64,000 bases of DNA from WTFV01 sp965200895 (GCA_965200895.1 CBDAVM010000002.1:1-64000); one strand, 5' to 3'; counted from the first letter of the stretch, positions 49,790 through 59,026 are shown. The notes: a model not told the origin generated them from the letters alone. Translations and numbers: made by a program.

Positions 49790-51784
49790 TCACCGGCGCT
49801 CCAGCAGCCGGAAGCGGAACTGCTTGCGGGGACTGTTGAACGGCTGCGGGAACGTCCGCATCTCGTAGTTCGGCGGATCGAGGGCGATCCGCGTGTCGTG
49901 CGCCAGCGTCGCCAGCGTGAGGGCGATCTGCCCCTGGGCGAAATCTGCGCCGAGGCAGCGGTGCGCCCCGACGCCGAACGGAACGTACACGCCGGGCTGC
50001 TGATGTTCCGCGCGCTCCGGCAGATAGCGATCGATGTCGAATCGTTCCGGAGCGGGGAAGTACTCCGGCAGGTAGTGCGTCACGGCCGTCGCCACGACGA
50101 CCGGCTGGCCCGCCTTCAGTCGGTAACCCTCGAAGTCGAACGAGGTGGCCACCGTGCGCCGCAGTCCGGCGGTGACCGGATACATGCGCAGCGTCTCCAT
50201 CGCCACCCGGCGCGTGACGTCGAGCCCGCGAATCTTCTCGGCGGTCGGCCCGTCTCCCGCGAACAGGGCCTCCGCCTCGGCGCGCACCCGCTCCCACAGG
50301 TCGGGGTGCTTCAGCAGCGCGTAGAGCATGAAGGACATGGTGCTCGCCGAGGTGTCGATGCCGACGATGAACGGCAGCAGCGCGCCGATCGTCAGGTCGG
50401 TCTCCGGCAGGAACATCGGGTCCGCCCGGTGCAGGGTGATCAGGTCGTCGATCAGGTCGTTCGGCCGTTCGCGGTACTCCAACTGGTGCGAGGCCAGCAC
50501 CTGATCGCACAACTCCTCCACGCGCCGCAGCGCCCGCTTGAACCTGGGCGTGTACAACGGCGCCGGGTAGCGGCGGAGCACGCGGGTCGCCACCAGCTTC
50601 TTGAAGAAGAACGCCAGGTCGTCCACGTACTCGCGCGCCGAGTACCCGCCGCTGGCCATGCCCACCTGTTCGGTGGCGATGCGCTGCATCGTCGGGAAGC
50701 CCGGCAGCGGATCGTTCAGCGGCCACTCGGCAATCTGGCGCCGGACGATCTCCACCAGATCCGCGATGCGGTCGTTGAACCGGGCGCGGGAGAATCCGTC
50801 CTTCATCGCGCGCCGCAACCGGAGGTGCTCGGCGCCGTCCATGCCCAGCAGGAAGCGCGACGCCCCCAGTTCCTTGCTGAAGGCCTTCCACATGTCGCCG
50901 GCGCCGAGGTGGAAGCGCTCACGTCGCTGCATGAACAGATTGGCCTCGCGGCCGGCGAGCACGGTGTGGGTGTTCGAGAAGATCCGGATGCGGAACACGG
51001 ACCCCAGCTTCCGGTGCTGCGCGGTGAAGAAGCCGGTGGCGTCGCTCATCATCGCGAGCGCGTTGCCGACCAGCGGCCGGCCCCGCGCCGCGGGCGGGTC
51101 CGGGTGCTGCGCATCGGAGTCCGCGCGTCTGAGCGGCCTGACGACGCGCGCCAGCTTGGCCACGGCCTGTCCGACCAGATCCATCCGGCTCAGGAGCGCG
51201 ATGCGGTCGCGGGCCGCAGCCAACTCGGAGGCGGTCATGACGTACCGGAACACGTCACAGGCTTCCGCCAGGCTGATGACGGCGATCTCGGCCGGATGCG
51301 GGATGTCGTCATCGAACAGCACGCGCATCAGCCGCAGCCTGATGTCCTCGCGCCCGGCGTCGTCACCCCCCGCGGGGTCGTCACCGGCCGCGGGGTAGCG
51401 GCGGGTGCGCGCCACGGCCTGGCTCAACGCGAGGAAACCGTCCGCTTCGGGAGCGAGCAGCACGCCCCGCTCGACGAGCCGCTCCATCGTCCGTTCGCGG
51501 ATCTGCACGCCGCGGTCGGCCGCGCGCTCCACCCAGAAGATGGGGTCGTGCGACTCGTCCGCCGCAACGATGTCCGCCAGCGTCGGATCGAGCAGGTCGT
51601 CGTCCACCGGCGTCGTGTCGGCCAGCATCAGCGTGTCGAGGTCGGTGTCGATGCGGCCCGTTCGTTCCAGGTCCATCAGCACCGCCCCGGCGAAGGCGAG
51701 ATGCAGTGTCCGCTCGGCGACCGGCAGCAGGGCGCCGTTCGGTTCATCAAGGAGAAAGAGAAACAGTTCTTCAGCGAATCGCAT
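49790..51784 (-). CDS. GPP34-domain / cytochrome P450 fusion
   Basis: The 664-residue protein joins two domains. Residues 1-215 match GPP34, the Golgi phosphoprotein 3-like lipid-binding fold: EELFLFLLDEPNGALLPV, LHLAFAGAVLMDLERTGRIDTD and TPVDDDLLDPTLADI. Residues 240-664 are a cytochrome P450: GIDTSASTMSFML (I helix), ETLRMYPVTAG (ExxR) and FGVGAHRCLGADFAQGQ with the heme-binding Cys610. GPP34 binds phosphoinositides in eukaryotes; in bacteria its ligand is unknown. It may hold the P450 at a membrane or lipid substrate. The P450 class cannot be fixed. Desaturase and hydroxylase genes lie upstream on the same strand. Confidence 0.88.
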   Translation of the reverse strand: MRFAEELFLFLLDEPNGALLPVAERTLHLAFAGAVLMDLERTGRIDTDLDTLMLADTTPVDDDLLDPTLADIVAADESHDPIFWVERAADRGVQIRERTMERLVERGVLLAPEADGFLALSQAVARTRRYPAAGDDPAGGDDAGREDIRLRLMRVLFDDDIPHPAEIAVISLAEACDVFRYVMTASELAAARDRIALLSRMDLVGQAVAKLARVVRPLRRADSDAQHPDPPAARGRPLVGNALAMMSDATGFFTAQHRKLGSVFRIRIFSNTHTVLAGREANLFMQRRERFHLGAGDMWKAFSKELGASRFLLGMDGAEHLRLRRAMKDGFSRARFNDRIADLVEIVRRQIAEWPLNDPLPGFPTMQRIATEQVGMASGGYSAREYVDDLAFFFKKLVATRVLRRYPAPLYTPRFKRALRRVEELCDQVLASHQLEYRERPNDLIDDLITLHRADPMFLPETDLTIGALLPFIVGIDTSASTMSFMLYALLKHPDLWERVRAEAEALFAGDGPTAEKIRGLDVTRRVAMETLRMYPVTAGLRRTVATSFDFEGYRLKAGQPVVVATAVTHYLPEYFPAPERFDIDRYLPERAEHQQPGVYVPFGVGAHRCLGADFAQGQIALTLATLAHDTRIALDPPNYEMRTFPQPFNSPRKQFRFRLLERR

Positions 51785-51865
51785 GACGTATCAAATATGC
51801 TGGAAACGACGGTGGCGACAAGCGGCCGGCCTGACAACGCCGGACCGGCCGGCTTGCGGGGGCCA

Positions 51866-52015
51866 TCAACCGTCGAGGGTAACCTCGCAGGCGTCGTCGT
51901 CGTGTTCCGGCGCGCCGATCCCGACGAGGTTGTGCCGTCCGCCACCGAGCGAGTCGATGCGGCGGCAGGGCACGAGCGCGGCTGCCGGGAGTGCGGATCG
52001 CAAGGTTCGGTTCAT
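51866..52015 (-). CDS. Possible 49-residue small peptide upstream of the P450
   Basis: An ATG at 52015 is preceded at good spacing by GGAGG (GGAGGCACCAC) and opens a 49-codon frame ending at 51866. The product has an N-terminal alanine-rich part (LRSALPAAALVPC), a GGGRHN turn, and an acidic end (EHDDDACEVTLDG). No family is recognised. Its place 81 bases before the GPP34-P450 gene, and the strong ribosome site, make expression plausible. It could equally be a chance frame. Confidence 0.45.
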   Translation of the reverse strand: MNRTLRSALPAAALVPCRRIDSLGGGRHNLVGIGAPEHDDDACEVTLDG

Positions 52016-52073
52016 GTGGTGCCTCCGTGCTGGACCGGGTTTGACGGTGTCGTGTAGAGAATCGCGCCGCAGC

Positions 52074-53422
52074 TCACGCCACGGCGTTCGAAGGGTCACC
52101 GAACGCTGGGGGCGCGGACGACGACGCGTCGGCGCCCGGCCCGGCGCCTGCTCCGGTGCGCGCAAGCCGACGGTGCTCGCGGAAGGAGATCAGCCTGCCC
52201 CGCTCCTCGTCCCACAGCGCCAGGTGCAGCGACCGCAGACCGTCCCGCCACGTGATCCGGCGGGCGCGCTGCAGCGCCGGGTTCTCGTCGACGCAGCGCT
52301 GCAGCCGGTAGTTGGGAATGCGGCTGCTCAGGTGGTGTATGTGATGCAGCCCGATGCTCGCGGTGAACCACTGCAGCGGCTTCGGCAGCACGAGCCACGA
52401 GGCGCCCTGCAGGGCCGCGTCGTGGAAGTCCCACGCGTCACTGCGGCGCCAGTAGGCGTCCTCGAACTGATGCTGCACGTGGGTGATCCACCCGGCGAGC
52501 GCGCAGGTGTACGCCATCAGCGTGCCCTGGATCAGCAGCACCGGACCCACGCCGACGGTGAACCAGGACGCCGCGACCAGTGCGGCCAGCGCGGCGTTGG
52601 TCCACCACACCGAGCGCCATTCCCGCTTCCACGTCCGCGGCATGCTCCACGGGAACCGCTGCAGCACCACGAAGTGGAACGTCGTTGACACGCCGACAAG
52701 CAGAACCGGATTGCGGTACACGCGGTACAGGAACTGCCGCCAGGGCGTCCTCGCCCGGTATTCCGCCACGGTCAGCGTGGCGATGTCGCCGAAGTCGCGT
52801 GCGTCCAGATCCCCGGATCGCGCGTGGTGTCGCGCGTGATTCGTCCGCCAGTAGTGGTAGGGCGTCGCCATGAGCACGCCGATGATGAAGCCGACGGCGT
52901 TGGCGAGCCGCTGCGAGCGGAAGTAGGAACCGTGCCCGCAGTCGTGCTGGATGACGAACAGCCGCGCCACGAGGCCCGCGGCGGGCAGGGCCAGGACGGC
53001 CGTGAGCCAGTAGCCGATCTCGAGGCTCCACAGCAGGAGCGGCCAGGCTGCGATGTACAACAGCGCGGTGGTCGCAAGCTGCGCCGCGCTGCGGCGGTCG
53101 TCGGGCCCTTCGTAGGGCGCGACGACCGATCGCCAGTAGGACGCGCGGTCCTGCGCGGCGCTCCCGGCGGGGTCTTCCGGCCGGGTGACGCGCCCGCTGC
53201 GCGCGGCGGCGCGGGCGGCGGGCGCCGCCGGTGACTGTCCTTCGCCCGACCCGGACGCGCGCGCGCCGGCCGCGGCGGCGACGCCCGCGACCGATCCGAC
53301 GGCCAACTGCCCATCGCCCGACGCGGGCGCGCCCGCGGCATCGCGCCCGCGGTCATTGCTCCGACCGGCGTCGACGGCCGGCTGCCCGTCCGACCCGCCG
53401 ACCGCAGCGCCGCGTTTCCGCA
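52074..53422 (-). CDS. Fatty acid desaturase (C-terminal domain of a tri-domain frame)
   Basis: The desaturase part begins near EDPAGSAAQDRASYWRSVV and has all three histidine boxes: HDCGHGSYFRSQR, NHARHHARSGDLDARDFGDIATLTVAEY and HHIHHLSSRIPNYRL, with four hydrophobic spans. It is like DesA-type acyl-lipid desaturases. No ATG or GTG in frame precedes the domain. A TTG in a Gly/Ala-rich linker is the only late start. Instead the frame is continuous with LRKRGAAVGG, which looks like the end of the upstream methyltransferase after a one-base deletion near 53421-53425. It was probably the third domain of one polypeptide. Confidence 0.85.
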
Positions 53423-54164
53423 GCGTACGTAGCGGATGCGTCCGTCCTCGAACCCGCGGTGGATCTCCGAGCCCTCCACGCCGGCGAAGCGCCGCAACAG
53501 CCATTTCAGGAACCATGGGACCTGCTGCGTGATGAACGTCAGCTTCATCGCGTTGGTGGCCCGCAGCGATCGGACGACATGCGCCGTGATGTCCTCGGTC
53601 TCGATGACCTCCAGCGTCGTCTCCTGCAGTGCGTGTCGGAAGCCGTCGATCTTCGACGGCTCCCAGTAGGTCGCCAGACAGAATCGGCCGCCGGGCCGCA
53701 GCACGCGTTCGACCTCGTCGAAGAAGGAGATCAACGACGGATAGTGATGACAGGACTCCACGTTCAGCACCAGGTCGAACGAACCGTCGGGAAGCGGCAG
53801 ACATTCTGCGTCGCCCTTCTCGAACCGCAGGTTCGGCGCGGCATGCAGGGTCCGGCACAATGCGATCGCACCGCCCGCCTGATCCACGCCGACCATCGAA
53901 CGCGGCCCCCGGGTGCGCGCGATCCACGCGCTCCCCCCGCCGCGCCCGCAGCCCACCTCCAGCACGTCCTGGCCGCCGACGGGCCCCGCCGGTTGCAGGG
54001 CGCGGGCGTACATCTGAATGAAGGAGCGGTGCGACTCGTCCTCCGGTCCCAGCGGCGGCCCCTCGGTCCCGTCCTCGTAGCCGTAGTTCATGAAGTGCCA
54101 GTCGGCGGTGGGGGAACCGGCGCGCGAGAAACCCGTACAGCACCCGCCACCCGAACTTCCGCAT
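53423..54164 (-). CDS. Class I SAM methyltransferase domain, frame offset from both flanking domains
   Basis: The core, from MNYGYEDGTEGPPLG (ATG 54091), has VLEVGCGRGGGSAWIA (motif I), FEKGDAECLPLPDGSFDLVLNVESCHHYP and RVLRPGGRFCLATYW. This resembles phthiotriol- and lipid-type O-methyltransferases. Its expected N-terminus (MRKFGWRVLYGFLARRFP, ATG at 54164) is in another frame, joined at a run of five G at 54110-54114. Its expected C-terminus (LRKR) is again in the first frame. Removing one base at the first site and adding one at the second gives a continuous domain. As it stands, only a separate start at 54091 would express it. Confidence 0.75.
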
Positions 54165-54498
54165 CCGGGACGCGATGACCCCGACCCGCCGCGGCGGGTC
54201 GGGCATCACCGGCGCCGGGCGTCGCCGTCCCTCCGCACGGACCCGTACGGCGCTTCCGCGGTCCAGGAAGGTCCCGAACAGGCGGTCCATCAGCAGTCCC
54301 GTCAGCGGTCCGCCGATGGCGTAGTTCCTGCTGCGCGAGAAGTCCGCGAAGTGGCCGTGGTGGATGTTGTGCCAGGCCCGGCAGCGGCGGAACCACGCGA
54401 AGCGGTTCAGCCACGAGCGCGGATTGTCGTACTCGCGGTGGTAGTAGTAGACGAAGGCGACGCCCAACGCACCCTCGGCCACGAACGTCCACGCCAGC
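54165..54498 (-). pseudogene. Fatty-acid/sterol hydroxylase-like domain, C-terminal half (split by IS)
   Basis: The frame entering from the IS edge reads WTFVAEGALGVAFVYYYHREYD, then FRRCRAWHNIHHGHFADFSRSRNYAIGG and LLMDRLFGTFLDRG. HREYD and WHNIHHGH are late histidine clusters of the membrane di-iron fatty-acid hydroxylase superfamily. Removing the IS and one copy of its 9-base target duplication joins this exactly in frame to the part at 56919-57199. No stop follows. A linker of about 25 residues runs straight into the N-terminus of the methyltransferase domain. Confidence 0.8.
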
Positions 54499-54572
54499 CT
54501 AGCGCTACATCACGGTTGACTCAGGAACGGTCCGGCGTTGGTCGCCCGGTCTACGTCGATTCGGGTTGCGGT

Positions 54573-55337
54573 TCAGGGTGCGCGGGCGGCTTGGGCTCCT
54601 CGTACCATCATCTGTAGTTGCACGCAGGCGCGCCACAGCACTTCGTTGCCCGGCAGCGGTCTACGCTTTGTCGGTCGCCAGCCGGCGATGCGCGCCAGCA
54701 GCATCACCCAGGCGCGGATGTCGGGCGGCAATGGCCGGTCTCGTTCGGCTGGCGGCAGCAGTCTTTCGGCCTGCACGACGGCTCCGATCACGCGCTTCTC
54801 GTCGTCGGTCAGGACCTGGGCTGCCGGCGTGTCGGGCGCGTCGCGCGCGTAGCCCCTGAGGGAGCACACCCGCCAGGCGGTGATGGCGTCGAAGGCCAGG
54901 CACTTGGCCAGCGCGTCGGCTTCCTGCAAGCGCCGGTCCTCGATGCGGGCGCCGCTCTTGAGCACCCGGAAATACTCTTCGATGCCCCAGCGGGTCTCAT
55001 ACCAGCCGACAATGCGCTCGGCCCATTCGGCCGTCGGGCCGCCTTCGCTCGACACCAGCAGCCATTCGAGCGGCTCGTGTCCCGGCGGCGGGTCGGTTTC
55101 GAGCACCCGCACCACCCAGGCCGTCAGCGGCGCCGCGTCGGTCTGGTCCTTGGGCGGCTGCACCTGCACCCGCCCGATGCGCAACTCGGTCCGCGCCGTG
55201 CGCGCCTCGCGCGCCCGCTTGCCGCCCTGCGAGTCGATGTGCACCGGCCGGTTGGTGCGCACCGGGGTCTCGAAGTCCGGCTGAGACGCCAGCGGCCGGA
55301 GCATCATCGCCCGCAACCGCTCGTCCCATACTTTCAC
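54573..55337 (-). CDS. IS transposase, C-terminal part with the catalytic glutamate (copy 2)
   Basis: The product is identical to the 254-residue product in copy 1, with the IS4 motif Y113-x2-R116-x3-E120-x6-K127. It begins at the GTG overlapping the stop of the first frame. The shared frame break shows that the split form is the one that moved. Confidence 0.85.
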   Translation of the reverse strand: MKVWDERLRAMMLRPLASQPDFETPVRTNRPVHIDSQGGKRAREARTARTELRIGRVQVQPPKDQTDAAPLTAWVVRVLETDPPPGHEPLEWLLVSSEGGPTAEWAERIVGWYETRWGIEEYFRVLKSGARIEDRRLQEADALAKCLAFDAITAWRVCSLRGYARDAPDTPAAQVLTDDEKRVIGAVVQAERLLPPAERDRPLPPDIRAWVMLLARIAGWRPTKRRPLPGNEVLWRACVQLQMMVRGAQAARAP

Positions 55338-56866
55338 CCGCCGCCGCCGGCTGGCGCAGGCCCGCTCACCAGCCCCGCTTCAGCCGCATGCTGCGCCTGC
55401 CACTGCAACAGCGCATGGATGTCACTCTCGCGGTCGCCGACCACGACCACCCGCGTGCCCGGACACGCCCGCCCCAATTCGCGACCCTGGTCGAATCCCC
55501 GGAACCAGCGCCGGCTCTCCAATGCGCGCTCGGACGTGGGCGCGCCATCCGGCCGCGCCCACGTCTCCAGACCGCTCACCCCCAACGGCCGGCGCCCCTC
55601 GGTGAACGCCACCGCCGCGTGCACGAACAGACCCCGACCGCCGCCAGACCGTTCTCCCAGCGGCCCCAGCCCGGTCGTGCTGTCCCGAAGACCCGTGTAG
55701 TTGAGCGTCGTCGTGTCCTGCACCAGCAGCACCACCGACTCCGCACGGCTGCGCTCGACCAGCGCCTCCCGATGCGGTTGCAGAATGTCCGCGCTACTCA
55801 CCGCTCCATTGTGCAGGAAACGGTAGGCCGCCTGTTGCTCGGCGCTGCCGGCAAACACCGCCGGCAGAGGCGCACCAGGATGTTGCTCCCAGGCCGCACC
55901 CATCTGCGCCAGACGACGACGCAGCCGACCGTCGGCCAGGTCCGAACGCGAATACTCGCACCGAGACCAACTGCCGGCGCCCGCAGCCTCCTCCCCCAAC
56001 CCCGGAAACGAACCCAACTCCCTGGGCGCAGCCCGACGCAGCGTCTCCGCCCAGTCCGGGGCCAGGCCCCGAAGCCAGACATCCTTCGGCTCCACAGAAA
56101 CCGATGACCCCGGAGGACGACCCGCCGTACGGCCCACACACCGCCAGCCCGACGCCCGATAGCTCGTGCCACGACGAGACGACGCCACGCACGTCTCCAC
56201 CAGAACCGGACGAACCCCGTGACACAATGCCCAGTCCGACGCCAAACGACCCACCGCACGGCCCAGAACCTGCGACGCCAAGTGCGGAACACGAACCCCG
56301 GGAAGCAGCAGGAATCGGTCGTTCAATACCACCTGACCAATCCGTGCCCCCCGCGTCCGAGCGTCCCAGCCCAGATGCGCGTCCCGAGGACCCAGACGAA
56401 GCGGAGCCGACACAAAGCTCAAAACACCCAACGCGCCCGCCGAAGAATCCACCAGATACGTCACCCGGCAGCCCGGAGCCCGACAACGGCCCAAAGGATG
56501 CGCAGCCGCCAGAAGTGCACAACACCGCTGACGCGCAAGCGCCGTCTCCGCCAACCGCAGGTGAACCTCCCCCAACGACGACAGGCTGCCCGCAAACTCG
56601 GTCAGCGAAATCTCAGACCCGACCCCGACCACACAACCCACCGGCGGACCCGGCTGCGCCGACGGCAGAGGCAGGCCCAGCTCCGCCGCCAAGCCAGGCA
56701 AAGCCTTCCGCGCCGACGCCGAGCACAGCGACCCACGCGCGTTGCGCCACCCGTCGCGTTCGCAAAGACCACGGCTCAGCGCCGCACGCGACAACGACCC
56801 CCGAACCAACTCCTGCCGCAGCCAGCCCACCGTCTCCGGCTGCAACATCCGCAGGCCAACACGCAC
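55334..56866 (-). CDS. IS transposase, N-terminal part: DUF4338 (DruA) plus Tn5-type domains (copy 2)
   Basis: These 510 residues match copy 1 except at residue 76, where GPPV replaces GPPL. Domains in order: DUF4338/DruA (1-275), Tn5-type DNA-binding (300-365) and the first catalytic aspartates Asp384 and Asp478. The preserved long frame in both copies argues that the DruA part is translated and useful to the element rather than a chance neighbour. Confidence 0.85.
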   Translation of the reverse strand: MRVGLRMLQPETVGWLRQELVRGSLSRAALSRGLCERDGWRNARGSLCSASARKALPGLAAELGLPLPSAQPGPPVGCVVGVGSEISLTEFAGSLSSLGEVHLRLAETALARQRCCALLAAAHPLGRCRAPGCRVTYLVDSSAGALGVLSFVSAPLRLGPRDAHLGWDARTRGARIGQVVLNDRFLLLPGVRVPHLASQVLGRAVGRLASDWALCHGVRPVLVETCVASSRRGTSYRASGWRCVGRTAGRPPGSSVSVEPKDVWLRGLAPDWAETLRRAAPRELGSFPGLGEEAAGAGSWSRCEYSRSDLADGRLRRRLAQMGAAWEQHPGAPLPAVFAGSAEQQAAYRFLHNGAVSSADILQPHREALVERSRAESVVLLVQDTTTLNYTGLRDSTTGLGPLGERSGGGRGLFVHAAVAFTEGRRPLGVSGLETWARPDGAPTSERALESRRWFRGFDQGRELGRACPGTRVVVVGDRESDIHALLQWQAQHAAEAGLVSGPAPAGGGG

Positions 56867-56918
56867 AGAAACCTTTTACACTGAGCCACGGCCTGTGTCA
56901 ACTGTGATTGAGCGCTAG

Positions 56919-57199
56919 CACGCCAGCCATGGCGTGAGCAGAAGGTGGTAGAGCAGAAAAAGGAACCCGAACATCAGCGCCCACACGGCGTGGCCGATGG
57001 CCTGGAACTGCAGCAGGCGCCCGTCCTCAGTGTGCTTCAGCCCTTCGTGATGGGCGGCATGGTGGATACGCCAGAAGTCGAGACCGAGGATGCTCTGGTG
57101 CTGAAGATAGTGAATGGCCCAGGCGGCCACCGTGTTGAAGAGGTGGCCGATAACGAGGGCGGCGGCGAAGTTCGGCGCAGTGAACTCGAAATGAAGCAT
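56919..57199 (-). pseudogene. Fatty-acid/sterol hydroxylase-like domain, N-terminal half (split by IS)
   Basis: The frame begins MLHFEFTAPNFAAALVIGHLF and contains AIHYLQHQSILGLDFWRIHHAAHHEGLKH, with early histidine clusters (HYLQH and HHAAHH) of the membrane di-iron hydroxylase superfamily, and a span ending LLYHLLLTPWLA. It then runs into the IS, where a stop follows at once. The reconstructed pre-insertion reading frame, from 57199 through 52074 without the IS and one target copy, is 898 codons plus stop. Confidence 0.82.
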
Positions 57200-57344
57200 C
57201 GCGTGAGTCTCCGCCGGCCGCCGTCGGGCGACCGGATCGCTAGAGCCAGAGGTAATTGGTTATCCCGCGTTGGGGGTATAGCGCCTGGCCGCAAACGCCG
57301 ATAGGATGGGCATGCGGCGTCAGGCCGACTGCTCTTGCGCACCA

Positions 57345-58436
57345 TCAGGCGATCGCACGTTTGGCTGTCGGCCCGGTGGAGGCGGTGATCGCGCCGAACG
57401 CAGTCCTGCTCTCGGACTCGTACCGCCCGTCGAAGCTGCTCGCCGTCGCGTGATCGGGAAGCCGGGACGCGGACTGCGCCGACACGATCCCGGCCAGGGC
57501 CTCGGCGCGGGAAACGACGGCGGCGCGCCCCGCCGTGATCGCCCGCTGCGCTTCCTCCGGCCCCAGTGCGAGTCGGCCCAGTCGTGGCGTGAGCAGTACG
57601 TCGGCCCGCGCGTTCGCGGTCCCGGGGCCGCGCAGACGGTTGAAGGCGACGACCGAGCGCGCGAGCATCGAGAGCATGCCCGGCGCGCGGCGTTCGCGAC
57701 CGGCGACGGCGCGTTGCCCCTGCGAGAGGCGGTCGACGAGCGCCGCGGTCGTGCCGACGGCGCGTCCGAACGGCGTGCGGTCCGCCGTCTTCGCGTCCTC
57801 GACTGCCTCCTTCCGATGTTGGTCGGTGAACAGTACGCGCCAGTTTTCCTGCTCCGTGCGGGCGAGTGCGACCGCCCGACGCTCGTCCGTCTTCCGCAGG
57901 CTCACGCCGATCACCACGTCGGCGCCGAGGGCGCGGCAGGCGGAGACGGGCACGGGGTTGACCAGGCAGCCGTCAATCAGCCAGCGGTTCTCCACCCGGA
58001 CGGGCGGAAACAGGAGCGGGTACGCCCCGGACGCGGCAACCGCCCGCGCGATCGATCCGGTCCGGATGCGGAACTCCCGGCCACCCACCAGCTCCGTCGC
58101 CACGGCGGCGAACGGAACGTTCAGATCCTCGATGCGCTGTCCGCGGAAGTTCTCTCCGAGTTCGCGCAGGAGTCTCTCGCTGAAGAGACTGTGGCCGCGC
58201 TTCAGCCGCAGGAAATCCAGGGTGCGCCCCACCGTCAACCCCAGAACCCACCGCTCCAGCTTGTCGAGCCGGCCCGCGGCGTAGTGCGCGCCGACGAGTG
58301 CTCCCGCCGACGTCCCGCATACGATGTCCGGCACGATGCCAGCCGCGGCAAGCTCCCTGATCACGCCGATGTGCGCCCAACCGTGACTGGCTCCGGCGCC
58401 GAGCGCCAGACCGATTCGAAGCCTCCGTGACTCCAA
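57345..58436 (-). CDS. Patatin-like phospholipase, NTE/RssA type
   Basis: The 363-residue enzyme begins RIGLALGAGASHGWAHIGVIREL (glycine-rich oxyanion loop). It has the nucleophile serine in VCGTSAGALVGA and the dyad aspartate in WLIDGCLVNPVPV, where most relatives have DGG or DGA. It would hydrolyse acyl chains of phospholipids or lysophospholipids, probably at the inner membrane. The C-terminal 100 residues (after VVAFNRL) are less conserved. It lies upstream of the lipid-modification gene on the same strand, which hints at shared lipid metabolism. Confidence 0.88.
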   Translation of the reverse strand: MESRRLRIGLALGAGASHGWAHIGVIRELAAAGIVPDIVCGTSAGALVGAHYAAGRLDKLERWVLGLTVGRTLDFLRLKRGHSLFSERLLRELGENFRGQRIEDLNVPFAAVATELVGGREFRIRTGSIARAVAASGAYPLLFPPVRVENRWLIDGCLVNPVPVSACRALGADVVIGVSLRKTDERRAVALARTEQENWRVLFTDQHRKEAVEDAKTADRTPFGRAVGTTAALVDRLSQGQRAVAGRERRAPGMLSMLARSVVAFNRLRGPGTANARADVLLTPRLGRLALGPEEAQRAITAGRAAVVSRAEALAGIVSAQSASRLPDHATASSFDGRYESESRTAFGAITASTGPTAKRAIA

Positions 58437-59026
58437 CTGACCTCCTCCCGTACCGTCCGTCCGAGCCGCGCGAAGCTGGCCGGCCGGCCACTGGGACTAC
58501 AGCATCGCCGCCCGGAGATCCCGTCGACAAGGAAGGTTTGCGGCAAAACCGGGTAGCGCGAAGCACTTGCGCAGCGCGCCGGAACCTACCGGTCGGATCG
58601 GTAGTGCAATGCGCCCGGGGAAGAGGGGGGTAGGTCGCGGAGAGCGCCCGGTAGCACCCCTCGCGGCGGCGACCCGGGCCAACTACCGGTGGTCGCTGCG
58701 TCCTGTCGCCGTCCGCCGCAGCCGCCTGCAGAGGACAAGGAATACGTATCGCATCCGGAGCAAGGTGGTCGCTGCGTCCTGTCGCCGTCCGCCCGCAAGC
58801 CACGCCCGGCGCCGCCACGGCGGGCGACGTGGACAGCGGACAGGTGAGGTCTTCGGGGCGTAGCGAGCAGAAACCCGCGGCGCTGCGCGGCGGACCTGTA
58901 TTCGAATCGGAAATGCCAGCCGTCCGCCCGGCCCGTCAGGAACGGGGTCGCGCAGGCCGACCGGGATGCCGGCGGCCGCCCCGCCGATCCGCGCATCGAA
59001 CCCGGCCGCGCGCATCGGCGCGCGAT
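58437..59026. other. Gene-free stretch with a direct repeat
   Basis: No supported gene lies in these 590 bases between the patatin and LuxR-type genes. A 30-base direct repeat occurs at 58688-58717 and 58764-58793 (core CGCTGCGTCCTGTCGCCGTC). Open frames on both strands are arginine-rich and look like chance products of the base composition. Confidence 0.5.

Larger units (their letters stand above)
54499..56918 (-). mobile_element. IS4-family-like insertion sequence with a DruA-transposase, copy 2
   Basis: This copy is 2,420 bases with the same ends as copy 1 (CTAGCGCT at both tips; inverted repeats 54499-54522 and 56895-56918). It lies in the opposite orientation. The target duplication is CACGCCAGC at 54490-54498 and 56919-56927. 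Translated frames differ from copy 1 at one residue only (Val for Leu at position 76 of the first frame; GTG for TTG), so the copies separated very recently. It splits the hydroxylase coding sequence. Confidence 0.95.

Noticed and set aside
52772..53420. Extension of the methyltransferase frame to 52772 as an Arg/Pro/Ser-rich C-terminus
   Set aside because: The conserved methyltransferase sequence ends near 53423. Beyond that the frame overlaps the desaturase, which is clearly the coding frame.
58890..58930. tRNA-like TTCGAATC sequence
   Set aside because: No acceptor, D-arm or anticodon arm pairs around it.
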